A DNA stretch of 64,000 bases from Manihot esculenta (GCF_001659605.2 NC_035166.2:17935279-17999278), one strand, 5' to 3'. Shown: positions 12,153 through 24,758, numbered from the stretch's first letter. Translations and numbers: made by a program. The notes: generated by a model not told the origin, from the letters alone.

Positions 12153-14375
12153 TGTAATACCCGGCTAGACTCCGGTATCGGAATTCCTACCGTCCGGTGG
12201 AATTTGGATGTCGAAAACCTCTAGAAGGGTAAAAGCATGTTTTCATAAAATGTTTTTCATGTATTTTAATGGTTTTAAGTAAAAAGGATTTTGAGTTTTG
12301 TATGAAAAAAAAGACCAAGGAGACATTTCCAGGTTCGGCCGCCAAACATTGGATGGTTTTGGAGGGCAAGTTAGGCTTCCGAAAATTTCAAAGGTTCGGC
12401 CGCCGAACCTCATGTTCGGCTGCCGAACATACATGAGATGTGGGGGCACGTTCGGCTGCCGAAAGGTAGTCTGGCAACCCCTATATAAGAGCTCCATGGC
12501 CGAAACGGGCGAGGTTTTCTCCCTATTTTCGGCCACGGTGAGTTCATGCTCTCCTAAGGTTGTTTCCAATGCTTTTCCTTCTGATCTTTCATGTTTTAAT
12601 AAGTTTTGTGTCGATTTGAAGGTATTTGAGCAAAAGAACAAGTTTTTGAGCTTGGAGACCCAAGGAGTTAAATCTCTCCCAACTCCAAGTTAGATCGCCT
12701 CTACTCTCGATCTTCAAGAGGTAAGAGTCGATCTCTAGCTTATGATGTGTTTTAAACAAGTTTTATGCAAGTTTATGGAGTAGAAATGCATGTTTAGGTT
12801 GTTTTGAGTTTATGGGTTTAATGTGTGTTTATGAGCAATGTGGGTATGTTTGATGTGTTGTAGTTGGGGTTTAGGCTAGTTTGAGACCCCTATGAACTTG
12901 TATGCTTGATTGTGTATGATTGGGAGTGTTGTAGAATAGGTTTATGCATGTTCGAAAGGTTTGGGAGGCGTTTGTGCATGTTGGAGCTGAGTTTCTGCCA
13001 CTTTGGAGAAACTCAGGTTCGGCCGCCGAAGGAACTTTCGGCCGCCGAACCCGCTTGGGGAGGCAGCCTTCGGCTGCCGAAGCCTGCCCCCGAAAGAGGA
13101 CTTTCGTCTCTGGAGGGCAGTTTCGACCGCCGAAAGCGCCGCCGAACATGCATGAGTTTCGTCTCTGTCTGGGAGTTTCGGCCGCCGAAGGTGCCGCCGA
13201 ACCTGCCTGACTTTCGGCTCTGGAGGGACTTTCGGCCGCTGAACCTACCGCCGAAAGTGCCCTGTCCAGCCCTCCTTTGCATGTTTTTCTATGATTGTTT
13301 CATGATGTTCTAGGGGGTTTTTGGGGAGTAGTTTAGAGTATGTTCATGTATGTCTAGTCCCTCATTTGAGTCCACCTGTGTAGGTTCGGACACGAGGAAC
13401 CGAGGACCCCAGCAGTGAGTCAGCTGCTCCAGTGTCTGGTCAGAGCTATCCAGAGGTGAGTGGAATAACTCATTACGTTTTAAAGCAAATAATGGACATT
13501 TTAGCATGATTCACGCATCATTAATGTCATGAGATATACTAGGTTGTTTGCATTAGAATTCACAAATATGTTGCATTGCATATTTTGTTTGTTGATGTGG
13601 ATGAATGTTGGATGATCCATAGCCCTTGACCTATGACATGACGATATGATATGTACGATATGGAATGAAAGACCAGTGGGACCCATTCTACGTTCGCTAG
13701 CACTATGTAAGAGAAAGACCAGGACCCATTCTACGTTTTGGCACTATTGGATATGTAGAGGGCTATTGGTGACAAGTTCATCCTTGATGTGATATGTTTG
13801 TGATGTGATGCATTCCATGAAAGCATGAAATGTTAATATAATGTTTTTATTATTCTGCTCACTGGGCTTTATAGCTCACCCCTCTCCCTTGAACCCCAGG
13901 TTTGCAGGTACAGGGTAGACCAGGAAGTCAGCAGGAGTAGAGTTATGTTATTGTATTAGTTAGAAGTGGACATGAATATGATGTATTGTATTAGTACAAT
14001 ATAGAAATGTAATGTAATGATGTTCTAAAGGATAGAGTGGTGCTTGACCATAGTGTGTTGTAATCCCTTCATGAGTACATGATCTTTTTATTGATAGTTA
14101 TGTTTAACCAAACTTGATGCATGTTATGTCACCCCATTGGAGCATTGTTGAGGACTCCAAGGTGGGTTAATGTTCATGATTATGTATAGTGCATGCACAG
14201 GTTGAGTTTGGTTGATGGATGAAAAAGAAAAGTTTAAATTTTTTATGTATGTTGTTGATCATGTATGGGATTAAACAGGTTCTTAGGATGTATGTTAGGC
14301 TTGCTACGGGTCCTGGCGGCCTTAAGTCGATCTGGACCCTAGCGCCGGTAGCGGTCCGGTTTTCGGGTCGTTACA
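12153..14375 (+). repeat. Tek-D 5' LTR
   Basis: This LTR is 2,223 bp, TGTAA...TTACA. Compared with the partner at 19727 it lacks about 18 bp between two palindrome units near 12342. It has a short minisatellite of two units with GACCCATTCTACG (13676-13740). Confidence 0.95.
12481..12490 (+). promoter_or_regulatory. TATA box of Tek-D 5' LTR
   Basis: CTATATAAGA lies about 330 bp into the LTR, after the upstream palindrome cluster, at the position of CTATAAAAGG in the sister LTRs. Confidence 0.72.
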
Positions 14376-14378
14376 GAG

Positions 14379-14390
14379 TGGTATCAGAGC
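14379..14390 (+). promoter_or_regulatory. Tek-D primer binding site (initiator tRNA-Met)
   Basis: TGGTATCAGAGC starts three bases after the 5' LTR and is identical to the Tek-B and Tek-F sites. Confidence 0.9.
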
Positions 14391-14648
14391 CTTAGGTTCA
14401 CATGGTCGGACCTAGAGTGTCGGGCTCATAGATGTTATAGAAGGTCAAGCACAATAGGAAAGATCATGTCCACTAGGATAGGATGTGGAGTCCTGTCTTG
14501 TATAATGATGTGAAATGCCATGAGTACATGTATGAGCTTTAATGCGATGATATGTATGCTATGTATGTGATGCAGGTTCATGTGTTTCCACATGAACCAT
14601 ATGATGCTGATGTTTTTAGTGTTGTGTACTGTTTTTTTAGAAAACAGG

Positions 14649-17600
14649 ATGAGAGGAACTCGTCGATCTGCACGATTGACTAGAGTACCACCCCAGGATG
14701 AAGGCAGTGATGCCCGTCCTCCTGCATTGCCTAGGGCAATGTCATGTAGATCAAGCAGAGAAAGAGTGTCAAGGGGCCCTAGAAGGTCTTTTGATGCTAG
14801 TAGAAGGGGGACAGATAGAGGAGGAAGTTCTTCAGATGTGAGGGAGGTTATGGAAGAGGATCAGAGAAGGGATGGGAATTTGGATGTCAGCATGTCGGAA
14901 GAAGGGACAGGGGAGTCGCAGGGAGGCGCTCAGGCCTCGGGGTATGGTTTTCCACCCCATTATCCACCCTTTCCACAGGGCTCAAGGTATCCGATGGGAG
15001 GCACATCGGATTACTCCAGCTTTAACCCCTACCCTATCTACATGCCTTATCCACCTTTCTATCCACCTTACCCACAGTACCCAGCTTATCCACCCTCACC
15101 CTTCTATCCTAACCCAGCAAACCCCACTTCGGGGAATGCTGCACCCCCACCTCCACCACCTACAGAACCAGCAGCCCTAGTTGCTCAACCTTCTAGACCT
15201 AGCTCAGCCGGTGGGAGCAAGGTGAAGATGACAGATTACCTTAAGCTGGATGCTCCCAAATACAAATCAGGGGACGATCCCTTTGAGTACCTGAGGGTAG
15301 TGAAGAAGATAACTGACGAGCTAGGGGCATATGACAGCAGGGCCATTCAGATGGCAGGGTTCACTTTAAAGTGCAAAAAGGCACAGGAATGGTTCAAGTG
15401 TTATGTGGACCCAAGACTAGACGGCATGACATGGGAGGAATTTGCGAATGAGTTTGCTGGATGGGCTTTTCCAGACAGTTCCAGAGAACTGAAAATGATT
15501 GAATTTGAGCAGCTGAGGTAGACAGAACACATGAGTGTAGAGGAGTACACAGATAAATTCTTGGAGCTATTGCCTTTTTCAGGGCAAGCTCTAGATACAG
15601 ATTCGAAGAAAGCCAAGAGATATGTTATGAAACTGCATTCTAGGTACTCCTCTTTGATTCAGTCAGTTGAGAGGGAAAGTTTCCACACTGTGGTGGATAT
15701 GGCTCGAAGGATGGAGGCTTGTGCTATAATTGAGGGGTCAGTGAAGCAGTCAGTGACCCAGTCTTCAGGAGTTAAGACCCCAGGCAGAGGAGGGCCAGGT
15801 CCCTCTTCTCAGAGCTCAGGTAGCAAGAAGTGGAGTAACACCACCAAGAAGCCGAAGAAGAACAAGTTCTGGAGTAAGTTGAAATCCGGTCTGGGATTAG
15901 GCGGTGGCTCGAGCTCAGGCTCAGATGGTACAGAATGCCTAAGGTGTGGGAAGCCACACAAAGGAGTGTGTCGGGCTGGGACTAATGCATGCTTCAGATG
16001 TGGACAGGAGGGACACATGGCTCGGGAGTGTCCTAGAGCACCTTTTATGGGCCAGCCCCAGCAGACAGCTTCTGGTAGTGTGGCACAGCCAGCAGCTCCA
16101 GCAACAACTCAGGGCAGTGGCAGAGGTAGAGGGAGAGGGGCAACCTCTTCTTCTGGTTCCCGAGGTGAAGGTCCATCAGCTCCAGCCAGGATCTTCACCA
16201 TGACACAGCAGGAGGCTAACACATCCAACACCGTGGTGTCAGGTAATCTCATCATTGGGTGTTCTGATGTGTATGCATTAATGGACCCGAGTGCATCTCA
16301 TTCTTTTATTGCTCCGAGAGCCGTTGAGAGGTTGGGTCTGATGGTCTCTGGGTTAGAGTGTCCCCTATGGGTCAGTGGACCCAAGTGTGACCCGTCAGTG
16401 GCAGAGTCAGTCTGCCAGTACAGTCCAGTTTTTGTTGAGGGAAGATGCCTTTCTGCCGACCTTGTGGTTCTAGATTTGACAGATTTTGACGTCATTCTAG
16501 GGATGGATTGGCTATCTACCCATGGTGCTACCTTGGACTGCAGAGACAAGGTAGTCAGATTCAGAGATCAGAACGGGTCAGAGGTCGTCTTCAGAGGAGA
16601 CAAGAGGGGTACACCTAGAGGTCTGATATCAGCTCTTCAGGCTCGTAGGTTGCTTAGGAAAGGATGTCAGGGGTATTTGGCTCATGTGAGAGAGCTAGAT
16701 AGTCAGGTTAGGGAGCCAGCCTCAGTGCCAGTTGTCAGAGAATTTCAGGATGTTTTTCCAGAGGAGCTTCCAGGACTACCACCTGCTAGGGAGATAGAGT
16801 TTGAAATCGAATTGATGCCTGGAACTAGACCGATCTCTATTCCTCCCTACAGGATGGCACCAGCCGAATTGAAGGAGCTTAAGGAGCAGTTGCAAGATCT
16901 GGTAGATAAGGGTTTCATCCGACCGAGTACCTCACCTTGGGGTGCTCCAGTGCTTTTTGTGAAAAAGAAGGATGGATCCCTCAGACTTTGTATCGACTAC
17001 AGGCAGTTGAACAAGGTCACTACCAAGAATAAGTACCCGTTGCCAAGGATCGACGATCTATTTGACCAGCTAGCCGGAGCAGGTTGTTTCTCCAAAATAG
17101 ATCTGAGATCGGGGTACTATCAGCTAAGGATAAGAGAGGAAGATGTGCCAAAGACAGCTTTTAGGACCAGATATGGGCATTATGAGTTCCTTGTGATGCC
17201 GTTCGGGTTAACCAACGCCCCTGCAGCATTCATGGATCTCATGAACAGAGTATTTAGCCAATACCTGGACCACTTTGTTATTGTCTTCATAGATGATATC
17301 TTAGTGTATTCCAGGAATGCAGAGGAGCATGCCCATCATCTGAGATTAGTTCTGCAGACCTTGAGGGAACATGGCTTGTATGCCAAGTTCTCCAAGTGTG
17401 AGTTCTGGCTAAGGAGCATCTCTTTCTTGGGGCATGTAGTGTCAGAAAACGGAATAGAGGTGGACCCCAAGAAAGTGGAAGCTGTAGCTAACTGGCCTAG
17501 ACCCACCACAGTAACAGAGATCAAGAGCTTCTTGGGTTTGGCAGGTTACTACAGGAGGTTCGTTCAGGACTTCTCCAAGATAGCAGCTCCTATGACCAGA

Positions 17601-19628
17601 CTGACTAAGAAGAACCAGAGGTTCGTGTGGACCGACCAGTGTGAAGAGAGCTTTAAGGAGCTCAAGAAGAGGTTGACTTCAGCACCAGTGTTAGCCCTGC
17701 CATCTAGTAATGAAGACTTCTCAGTGTATTGTGATGCGTCCCGTGTGGGACTGGGTTGTGTACTAATGCAGAATGAAAGGGTGATTGCTTATGCTTCTAG
17801 GCAGCTGAAGAAGCACGAGTTGAATTACCCTACACATGACCTAGAGATGGCAGCGGTAATCTTTGCACTCAAGATGTGGAGGCATTACCTTTATGGGGTA
17901 AAATGTGAGATCTTCACAGATCATAAGAGCCTGCAGTACATCCTGAGTCAGAGAGAGCTGAATTTGAGACAGAGAAGATGGGTAGAACTGCTCAGTGACT
18001 TTGATTGCAAAATACAGTACCATCCGGGTAAGGCGAACGTTGTGGCGGATGCCTTAAGCCGGAAATCACTTGGCAGTTTATCCCACATATCAGCAGAGAG
18101 GAGGCCGGTGGTGAAGGAGTTTTACAAGCTCATTAACGAAGGTCTACAGTTGGAGTTGTCTGGTACAGGTGCTTTGATTGCCCAGATGAGAGTGGCACTC
18201 GTGTTTCTGGAGCAGGTGGCTCAGAAATAGCATGAGGACCCAGAGTTAGTGAAGATTGCCAGGACTGTTCAGTTAGGCAAAGATAGTGAGTTCAGATTCG
18301 ACAGCAAGGGGATCCTCCGCTATGGGAGCAGACTGTGTGTACCAGATGACATAGGGCTAAAGGGAGACATTATGAGAGAGGCTCATAATGCAAGATACAG
18401 CGTTCACCCCGGAGCCACCAAAATGTAGCAAGATTTGAAGAAGGTCTATTGGTGGCCAGCTATGAAGAGAGAAGTGGCACAGTTCGTGTCAGCCTGCGAA
18501 GTGTTACAGAGGGTGAAGCTGGAACATCAGAAGCCGGCTGGAATGCTCAACCCACTACCTATTCCAGAGTGAAAATGGGAGAACATAGCTATGGACTTCG
18601 TAGTGGGGTTACCGGCAGCATCCAACAGATTAGACTCCATATGGGTGATTGTGGACAGACTCACCAAATCTGCTCACTTCATCCCTGTCAGGAGCAACTA
18701 CTCTGTGGATAAATTAGCGCAGGTGTATGTTGATGAAGTGGTAAGGCTGCATGGGGTTCCTGTTTCGATAGTGTCTGATAGAGGGCCCCAGTTCATCTTC
18801 AGGTTTTGGCGGAGTCTGCAGAACGCTATGGGTACCAGGTTGGATTTTAGCATTGCCTTCCACCCCCAGACTGATGGACAGTCAGAAAGGACCATCCAGA
18901 CTATCGAAGATATGCTCAGAATGTGTGTGCTAGATTTTGGCGGTTCTTGGAGGCAGCATCTACCCTTGGTGGAGTTTGCCTACAATAACAGCTATCATGC
19001 TAGCATAGGGATGGCCCCATACGAAGCTTTGTATGGAAGGAAGTGCAGGTCACCTGTTTGCTGGGAAGAAGTTGGAGAAAAGGCCTTGGCAGGGTCTGAG
19101 CTAGTAGAGATCACCAGCAGGGTGGTACCCGTCATCAGAGACAGGATCAAAACTGCTGCAAGCAGACAGAAAAGTTATGCAGATATCAGCAGAAGGCAAG
19201 TAGAGTTTCAGGAGGGGGATCTGGTATTGCTAAAGGTGTCTCCTATGAAAGGGGTGATTCAGTTTGGAAAGAAAGGTAAGCTAGCTCCACGGTACATCGG
19301 ACCCTTTGAATTCTTGCAAAAGATTGGGAATGTATTGTACAAGCTGGACTTGCCTGCTTCAATGGAAAGAATCCATCCGGTTTTTCATGTTTCCATGTTG
19401 AGGAAGTTCATGTCAGATTCGGGCAAGGTTCTTAGTGAGCCTGATGTGGAGATCCAAGAGGATCTCACCTATGTTGAGTAGCCAGTACGGATCCTAGACA
19501 CCCAGATCAGAAAGTTAAGGAACAAGGAAATCCCAATGGTGAAAGTCTTTTGGAATCACCACAACATCGAGGAGTGTACCTGGGAGACACGGGAATCTAT
19601 GCTCCGGCAATATCCTCATCTCTTTTAA
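14649..19628 (+). pseudogene. Tek-D gag-pol polyprotein, single frame with five stops
   Basis: One frame of 1,660 codons runs from MRGTRRSARLT to the final TAA. Stops interrupt it at 15519, 18228, 18426, 18570 and 19479, with no frameshift. Domains by residue: acidic N-terminus; Pro/Tyr-rich PPFY at 135; capsid-type gag about 190-330; knuckle CX2CX3HX3C at 430-441; canonical CCHC at 448-461; protease Asp 546 in MDPSASHS (sister copies have DPGAS); RT catalytic FIDD Asp 882/883; RNase H YCDAS Asp 1029; integrase Asp 1336, Asp 1377 and Glu 1413 with D-35-E spacing; chromodomain-like tail ending YPHLF. The integrase zinc finger has lost a Cys (CEVLQ instead of CEVCQ). An upstream in-frame ATG at 14580 exists, but MRG is the start shared by all copies. 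In the family this polyprotein makes the particle, copies the RNA and integrates the DNA in the nucleus. This copy should not. Confidence 0.95.
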
Positions 19629-19690
19629 GGTTAGTATCTATGTGTTTTATGTGTTTTAGGTGTTGTATGCTATGCATGTGTTGGTTTAGA

Positions 19691-19725
19691 AACATTCAGG
19701 GACGAATGTTCTTAAGGGGGGGAGA
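19691..19725 (+). promoter_or_regulatory. Tek-D 3' hairpin and polypurine tract
   Basis: An inverted repeat, AACATTCA / CGAATGTT around GGGA (one base off perfect), is followed by CTTAAGGGGGGGAGA, which ends one base before the 3' LTR. The purine run primes plus-strand synthesis in LTR elements. The hairpin is conserved in all copies here. Confidence 0.85.
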
Positions 19726-19726
19726 A

Positions 19727-21968
19727 TGTAATACCCGGCTAGACTCCGGTATTGAAATTCCTACCGTCCGGTGGAATTTGGATGTCGGAAACCTCTAGAA
19801 GGGTAAAAGCATATTTTTATAAAATTTTTTTCATGTATTTTAATGGTTTTAAGTAAAAAGGATTTTGAGTTTTGTATGAAAAAAAAGACCAAGGAGACAT
19901 TTCCAGGTTCGGCCGCCGAACCTCAAGTTTGGCCGCCGAACATTGGATGGTTTTGGAGAGCAATTTAGGCTTTCGAAAATTTCAAAGGTTCGGCCGCCGA
20001 ACCTCATGTTCGGCCGCCGAACATGCATGAGATGTGGGGGCACGTTCGGCTGCCGAAAGGTAGTCTGGCAAGCCCTATATAAGAGCTCCATGGCAGAAAC
20101 GGGCGAGGTTTTCTCCCCATTTTCGGCCACGGTGAGTTCATGCTCTCCTAAGGTTGTTTCCAATGCTTTTCCTTCCGATCTTTCATGTTTTAACAAGTTT
20201 TGTGTCGATTTGAAGGTATTTGAGCAAAAGAACAAGTTTTTGAGCTTGGAGACCCAAGGAGTTAAATCTCTCCCAACTCCAAGTTAGATCGCCTCTACTC
20301 TCGATCTTCAAGAGATAAGAGTCGATCTCTAGCTTATGATGTGTTTTAAACAAGTTTTATGCAAGTTTATGGAGTAGAAATGCATGTTTAGGTTGTTTTG
20401 AGTTTATGGGTTTAATGTGTGTTTATGAGCAATGTGGGTATGTTTGATGTGTTGTAGTTGGGGTTTAGGCTAGTTTGAGACCCCTATGAACTTGTATGCT
20501 TGATTATGTATGATTGGGAGTGTTGTAGAATAGGTTTATGCATGTTCGAAAGGTTTGGGAGGCGTTTGTGCATGTTGGAGCTGAGTTTCTGCCACTTTGG
20601 AGAAACTCAGGTTCGGCCGCCGAAGGAACTTTCGGCCGCCGAACCCGCTTGGGGAGGCAGCCTTCGGCTGCCAAAGCCTGCCCCCGAAAGAGGACTTTCG
20701 TCTCTGGAGGGCAGTTTCGACCGCCGAAAGCGCCGCCAAATATGCATGAGTTTCGTCTCTGTCTGGGAGTTTCGGCCGCCGAAGGTGCCGCCGAACCTGC
20801 CTGACTTTCGGCTTTGGAGGGACTTTCGGCCGCCGAACCTACCGCTGAAAGTGCCCTGTCCAGCCCTCCTTTGCATGTTTTTCTATGATTGTTTCATGAT
20901 GTTCTAGGGGGTTTTTGGGGAGTAGTTTAGAGTATGTTCATGTATGTCTGGTCCCTCATTTGAGTCCACCTGTGTAGGTTCAGACCCGAGGAACCGAGGA
21001 CCCCAGCAGTGAGTCAGCTGCTCCAGTGTCTGGTCAGAGCTATCCAGAGGTGAGTGGAATAACTCATTACGTTTTAAAGCAAATAATGGACATTTTAGCA
21101 TGATTCACGCATCATTAATGTCATGAGATATACTAGGTTGTTTGCATTAGAATTCACAAATATGTTGCATTGCATATTTTGTTTGTTGATGTGGATGAAT
21201 GTTAGATGATCCATGCCCTCGACCTATGACGTGACGATATGATATGTACGGTATGGAATGAAAGACCAGTGGGACCCATTCTACGTTCGCTAGCACTATG
21301 TAAGAGAAAGACCAGGACCCATTCTACGTTTTGGCACTATTGGATATGTAGAGGGCTATTGGTGACAAGTTCATCCTTGATGTGATATGTTTGTGATGTG
21401 ATGCATTCCATGAAAGCATGAAATGTTAATATAATGTTTTTATTATTCTGCTCACTGGGCTTTATAGCTCACCCCTCTCCCTTGACCCCCAGGTTTGCAG
21501 GTACAGGGTAGACCAGGAAGTCAGCAGGAGTAGAGTTATGTTATTGTATTAGTTAGAAGTGGACATGAATATGATGTATTGTATTAGTACAGTATAGAAA
21601 TGTAATGTAATGATGTTCTAAAGGATAGAGTGGTGCTTGACCATAGTGTGTTGTAATCCCTTCATGAGTACATGATCTTTTTATTGATAGTTATGTTTAA
21701 CCAAACTTGATGCATGTTATGTCACCCCATTGGAGCATTGTTGAGGACTCCAAGGTGGGTTAATGTTCATGATTATGTATGGTGCATGCACAGGTTGAGT
21801 TTGGTTGATGGATGAAAAAGAAAAGTTTAAATTTTTTATGTATGTTGTTGATCATGTATGGGATTAAACAGGTTCTCAGGATGTATGTTAGGCTTGCTAC
21901 GGGTCCCGGCGGCCTTAAGTCGATCTGGACCCTAGCGCCGGTAGCGGTCCGGTTTCCGGGTCGTTACA
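19727..21968 (+). repeat. Tek-D 3' LTR
   Basis: This LTR is 2,242 bp and partners 12153-14375. It keeps the extra palindrome unit missing from the 5' copy and has a TATA box at 20075-20084. Its second palindrome cluster spans about 20610-20850. Confidence 0.95.
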
Positions 21969-24660
21969 TTGGAGTGCTCCAGTTCTGTTTGTGAAAAAGA
22001 AGGATGGATCCCTTAGACTTTGTATCGACTACAGGCAGTTGAACAAGGTCACTACCAAGAATAAGTACCCGTTGCCGAGGATCGACGATCTGTTTGACCA
22101 GCTAGCAGGAGCAGGTTGTTTCTCCAAGATAGATCTGAGATCCGGGTACCATCAGCTGAGGATAAGAGAAGAGGATGTGCCGAAGACGGCGTTCAGAACC
22201 AGATATGGGCACTATGAGTTCCTTGTGATGCCGTTTGGGTTAACCAATGCCCCTGCAGCATTTATGGATCTCATGAACAGAGTTTTCAGTCAGTATCTAG
22301 ATCACTTCGTTATTGTCTTCATAGATGATATCTTAGTGTATTCCAGGAATGCAGAGGAGCATGCCCATCATCTGAGGTTAGTCTTGCAGACCTTGAAGGA
22401 ACACGGCTTGTATGCCAAGTTCTCTAAGTGCGAGTTCTGGTTGAGGAGCATTTCATTCTTGGGGCATGTGGTGTCAGAAAATGGAATCGAAGTAGACCCC
22501 AAGAAGGTAGAAGCTGTAGCTAACTGGCCTAGACCCACTACAGTGACAGAAATCAAGAGCTTTTTGGGTTTAGCAGGTTACTACAGGAGGTTCGTTTAGG
22601 ACTTCTCTAAGATTGCAGCTCCTATGACCAGACTGACTAAGAAGAATCAGAGGTTTGTGTGGATTGACCAGTGTGAAGAGAGCTTCGAAGAGCTGAAGAA
22701 AAGGTTGACGTCGGCACCGGTGTTAGCTCTGCCTACCAGTAATGAAGACTTCACAGTGTATTGTGATGCGTCCCGAGTGGGACTGGGTTGTGTGCTGATG
22801 CAGAATGAAAGGGTGATTGCTTATGCTTCTAGGCAGTTGAAGAAGCACGAGTTGAATTACCCTACACATGACTTAGAGATGGCAGCAGTAATCTTTGCAC
22901 TCAAGATGTGGAGGCATTACCTCTATGGGGTAAAATGTGAGATCTTCACAGATCATAAAAGCTTGCAGTACATCTTGAATCAGAGAGAGTAGAACCTGAG
23001 GCAGAGAAGATGGGTAGAACTGCTTAGTGACTATGATCGCAAGATTCAGTACCATCCGGGTAAGGCGAATGTTGTGGCATACGCCTTAAGCCGGAAATCA
23101 CTTGGCAGTCTATCCCATATCACAGCAGAGAGGAGACCGGTGGTGAGGGAGTTCTATAGGCTCATTAATGAAGGTCTACAGTTAGAGTTGTCTGGAACAG
23201 ATGCTTTGATAGCCCAGATGAGAGTGACACTTGTGTTTCTGGAGCAGGTGGCTCAAAAACAGCATGAGGACCCAGAGTTAGTGAAGATTGCCAGGACTGT
23301 TCAGTTAGGCAAGAGCGAAGAGTTCATATTTGATAGCAAGGGGATCCTCCGCTATGGGAATAGATTGTGTGTACCAGATGACGTGGGTCTAAATGGAGAC
23401 ATTATGAGGAAAGCTCATAATGCCAGATACAGTGTTCACCCTGGAGCCACCAAAATGTACCAGGATCTGAAAAGAATCTATTGGTGGCCAGCTATAAAGA
23501 GAGAAGTGGCACAGTTCGTGTCAGCCTGCGAAGTATGTCAGAGGGTGAAGCTGGAACATCAAAAGCCGGCTGGAATGCTTAACCCACTGTCGATTCCAGA
23601 GTGGAAATGGGAGAATATAGCTATGGATTTCGTAGTAGGGTTACCGGCAGCGTCCAACAGATTGGACTCCATATGGGTGATTGTGGACAGACTGACCAAA
23701 TCTGCTCACTTCATCCCTGTCAGGAGTGGCTATTCTGTGGACAAGTTGGTGCAGGTGTATGTTGATGAAGTGGTCAGGTTGCATGGGGCTCCTGTTTCAA
23801 TAGTGTCTAATAGAGGACCCCAGTTCACCTCCAGGTTTTGGCGGAGTCTGCAGAGTGCTATGGATACTAGGCTAGACTTCAGCACTGCTTTCCATCCTCA
23901 GACGGACGGACAATCAGAGAGGACCATCCAGACAATAGAGGATATGCTCAGAATGTGTGTGCTAGATTTTGGCGATTCTTGGAGGCATCATCTACCTTTG
24001 GTGGAATTTGCCTACAATAACAACTATCATGCTAGCATAGGGATGGCTCCATATGAATCTTTGTATGGAAGGAAGTGCAGGTCACCTGTCTGCTGGGAGG
24101 AAGTTGGAGAAAGGGTCTTGGCAGGGCCTGAGCTAGTAGAGATTACCAGCAGAGTGGTACCAATTATCAGAGAAAGGATCAGAACTGCTGTGAGCAGGCA
24201 AAAGAGTTATGCAGATATCCACAAAAGGCAAGTAAAGTTTCAGGAGGGGGATTTGGTATTGCTCAAAGTGTCTCCGATGAAAGGGGTAATTCGGTTTGGG
24301 AAGAAAGGTAAGCTAGCTCAACGGTACATCGGACCCTTTGAGATCTTGCAAAAGATTGGGAATGTATCGTACAAGTTGGACTTACCTGCTTCAATAGAGA
24401 GAATCCATCCGGTTTTCCATGTTTCCATGTTGAGGAAATTTGTGTCAGATCCGGGTAAGGTTCTTAGTGAGCCTGATGTGGAGATCCTTGGAGATCTCAC
24501 CTATATTGAGCAGCCGGTGCGGATCCTAGACACTAAGATCAGAAAGTTAAGAAACAAGGAAATCCCGATGGTGAAAGTCCTTTGGAATCACCATAACATC
24601 GAAGAGTGTACCTGGGAGACACGGGAGTCCATGCTCCAGCAATATCCTCAACTCTTCTAA
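21969..24660 (+). pseudogene. Tek-B RT, RNase H, integrase and chromodomain-like tail
   Basis: This is the third piece of the Tek-B polyprotein. It resumes after Tek-D at [12 protein letters not shown] and ends YPQLF-TAA. RT keeps [10 protein letters not shown] and RNase H keeps [10 protein letters not shown] and FTDHKS. The integrase zinc finger keeps CEVCQ, but the second catalytic Asp is Asn (VSNRGPQF, codon 23809). Stops lie at 22597 (CAG to TAG) and 22990 (Leu codon to TAG). From 23074 on it is open for 528 codons. The C-terminus has the FHVSMLRKF block, then the chromodomain-like VKVLWNHHN...CTWETRESM. In this clade that tail is thought to steer integration toward heterochromatin. Confidence 0.94.
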
Positions 24661-24722
24661 GGTTAGTGTTATGTGTTTTGTATGTATGTTTATGTTTGAT
24701 GCTATGCATGTGCTAGTTGTGG

Positions 24723-24757
24723 AACATTCGGGGACGAATGTTCTTAAGGGGGGGAGA
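24723..24757 (+). promoter_or_regulatory. Tek-B 3' hairpin and polypurine tract
   Basis: Perfect 8-bp arms AACATTCG / CGAATGTT flank a GGGA loop, followed by AAGGGGGGGAGA one base before the 3' LTR. The 63 bases between the pol stop and the hairpin hold no reading frame, so there is no envelope-like gene. Confidence 0.87.
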
Positions 24758-24758
24758 A

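Larger units (their letters stand above)
12153..21968 (+). mobile_element. Tek-D: structurally complete Tekay-like element nested in Tek-B RT
   Basis: This 9,816-bp element is flanked by TTGGG (12148-12152) and TTGGA (21969-21973), a 5-bp duplication with one G/A change. It has both LTRs, the Met primer site, one long gag-pol frame, a hairpin and a polypurine tract. It is the third level of nesting (A, then B, then D). The two LTRs differ at roughly forty positions by eye, mostly C/T or G/A, plus an 18-bp palindrome-unit deletion. It is therefore younger than its host element but not new. Confidence 0.96.

Noticed and set aside
24661..24758. Possible envelope-like gene between integrase and the 3' LTR
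   Set aside because: Only about 100 bases lie between the pol stop and the LTR in the full elements, and they contain the hairpin and polypurine tract.
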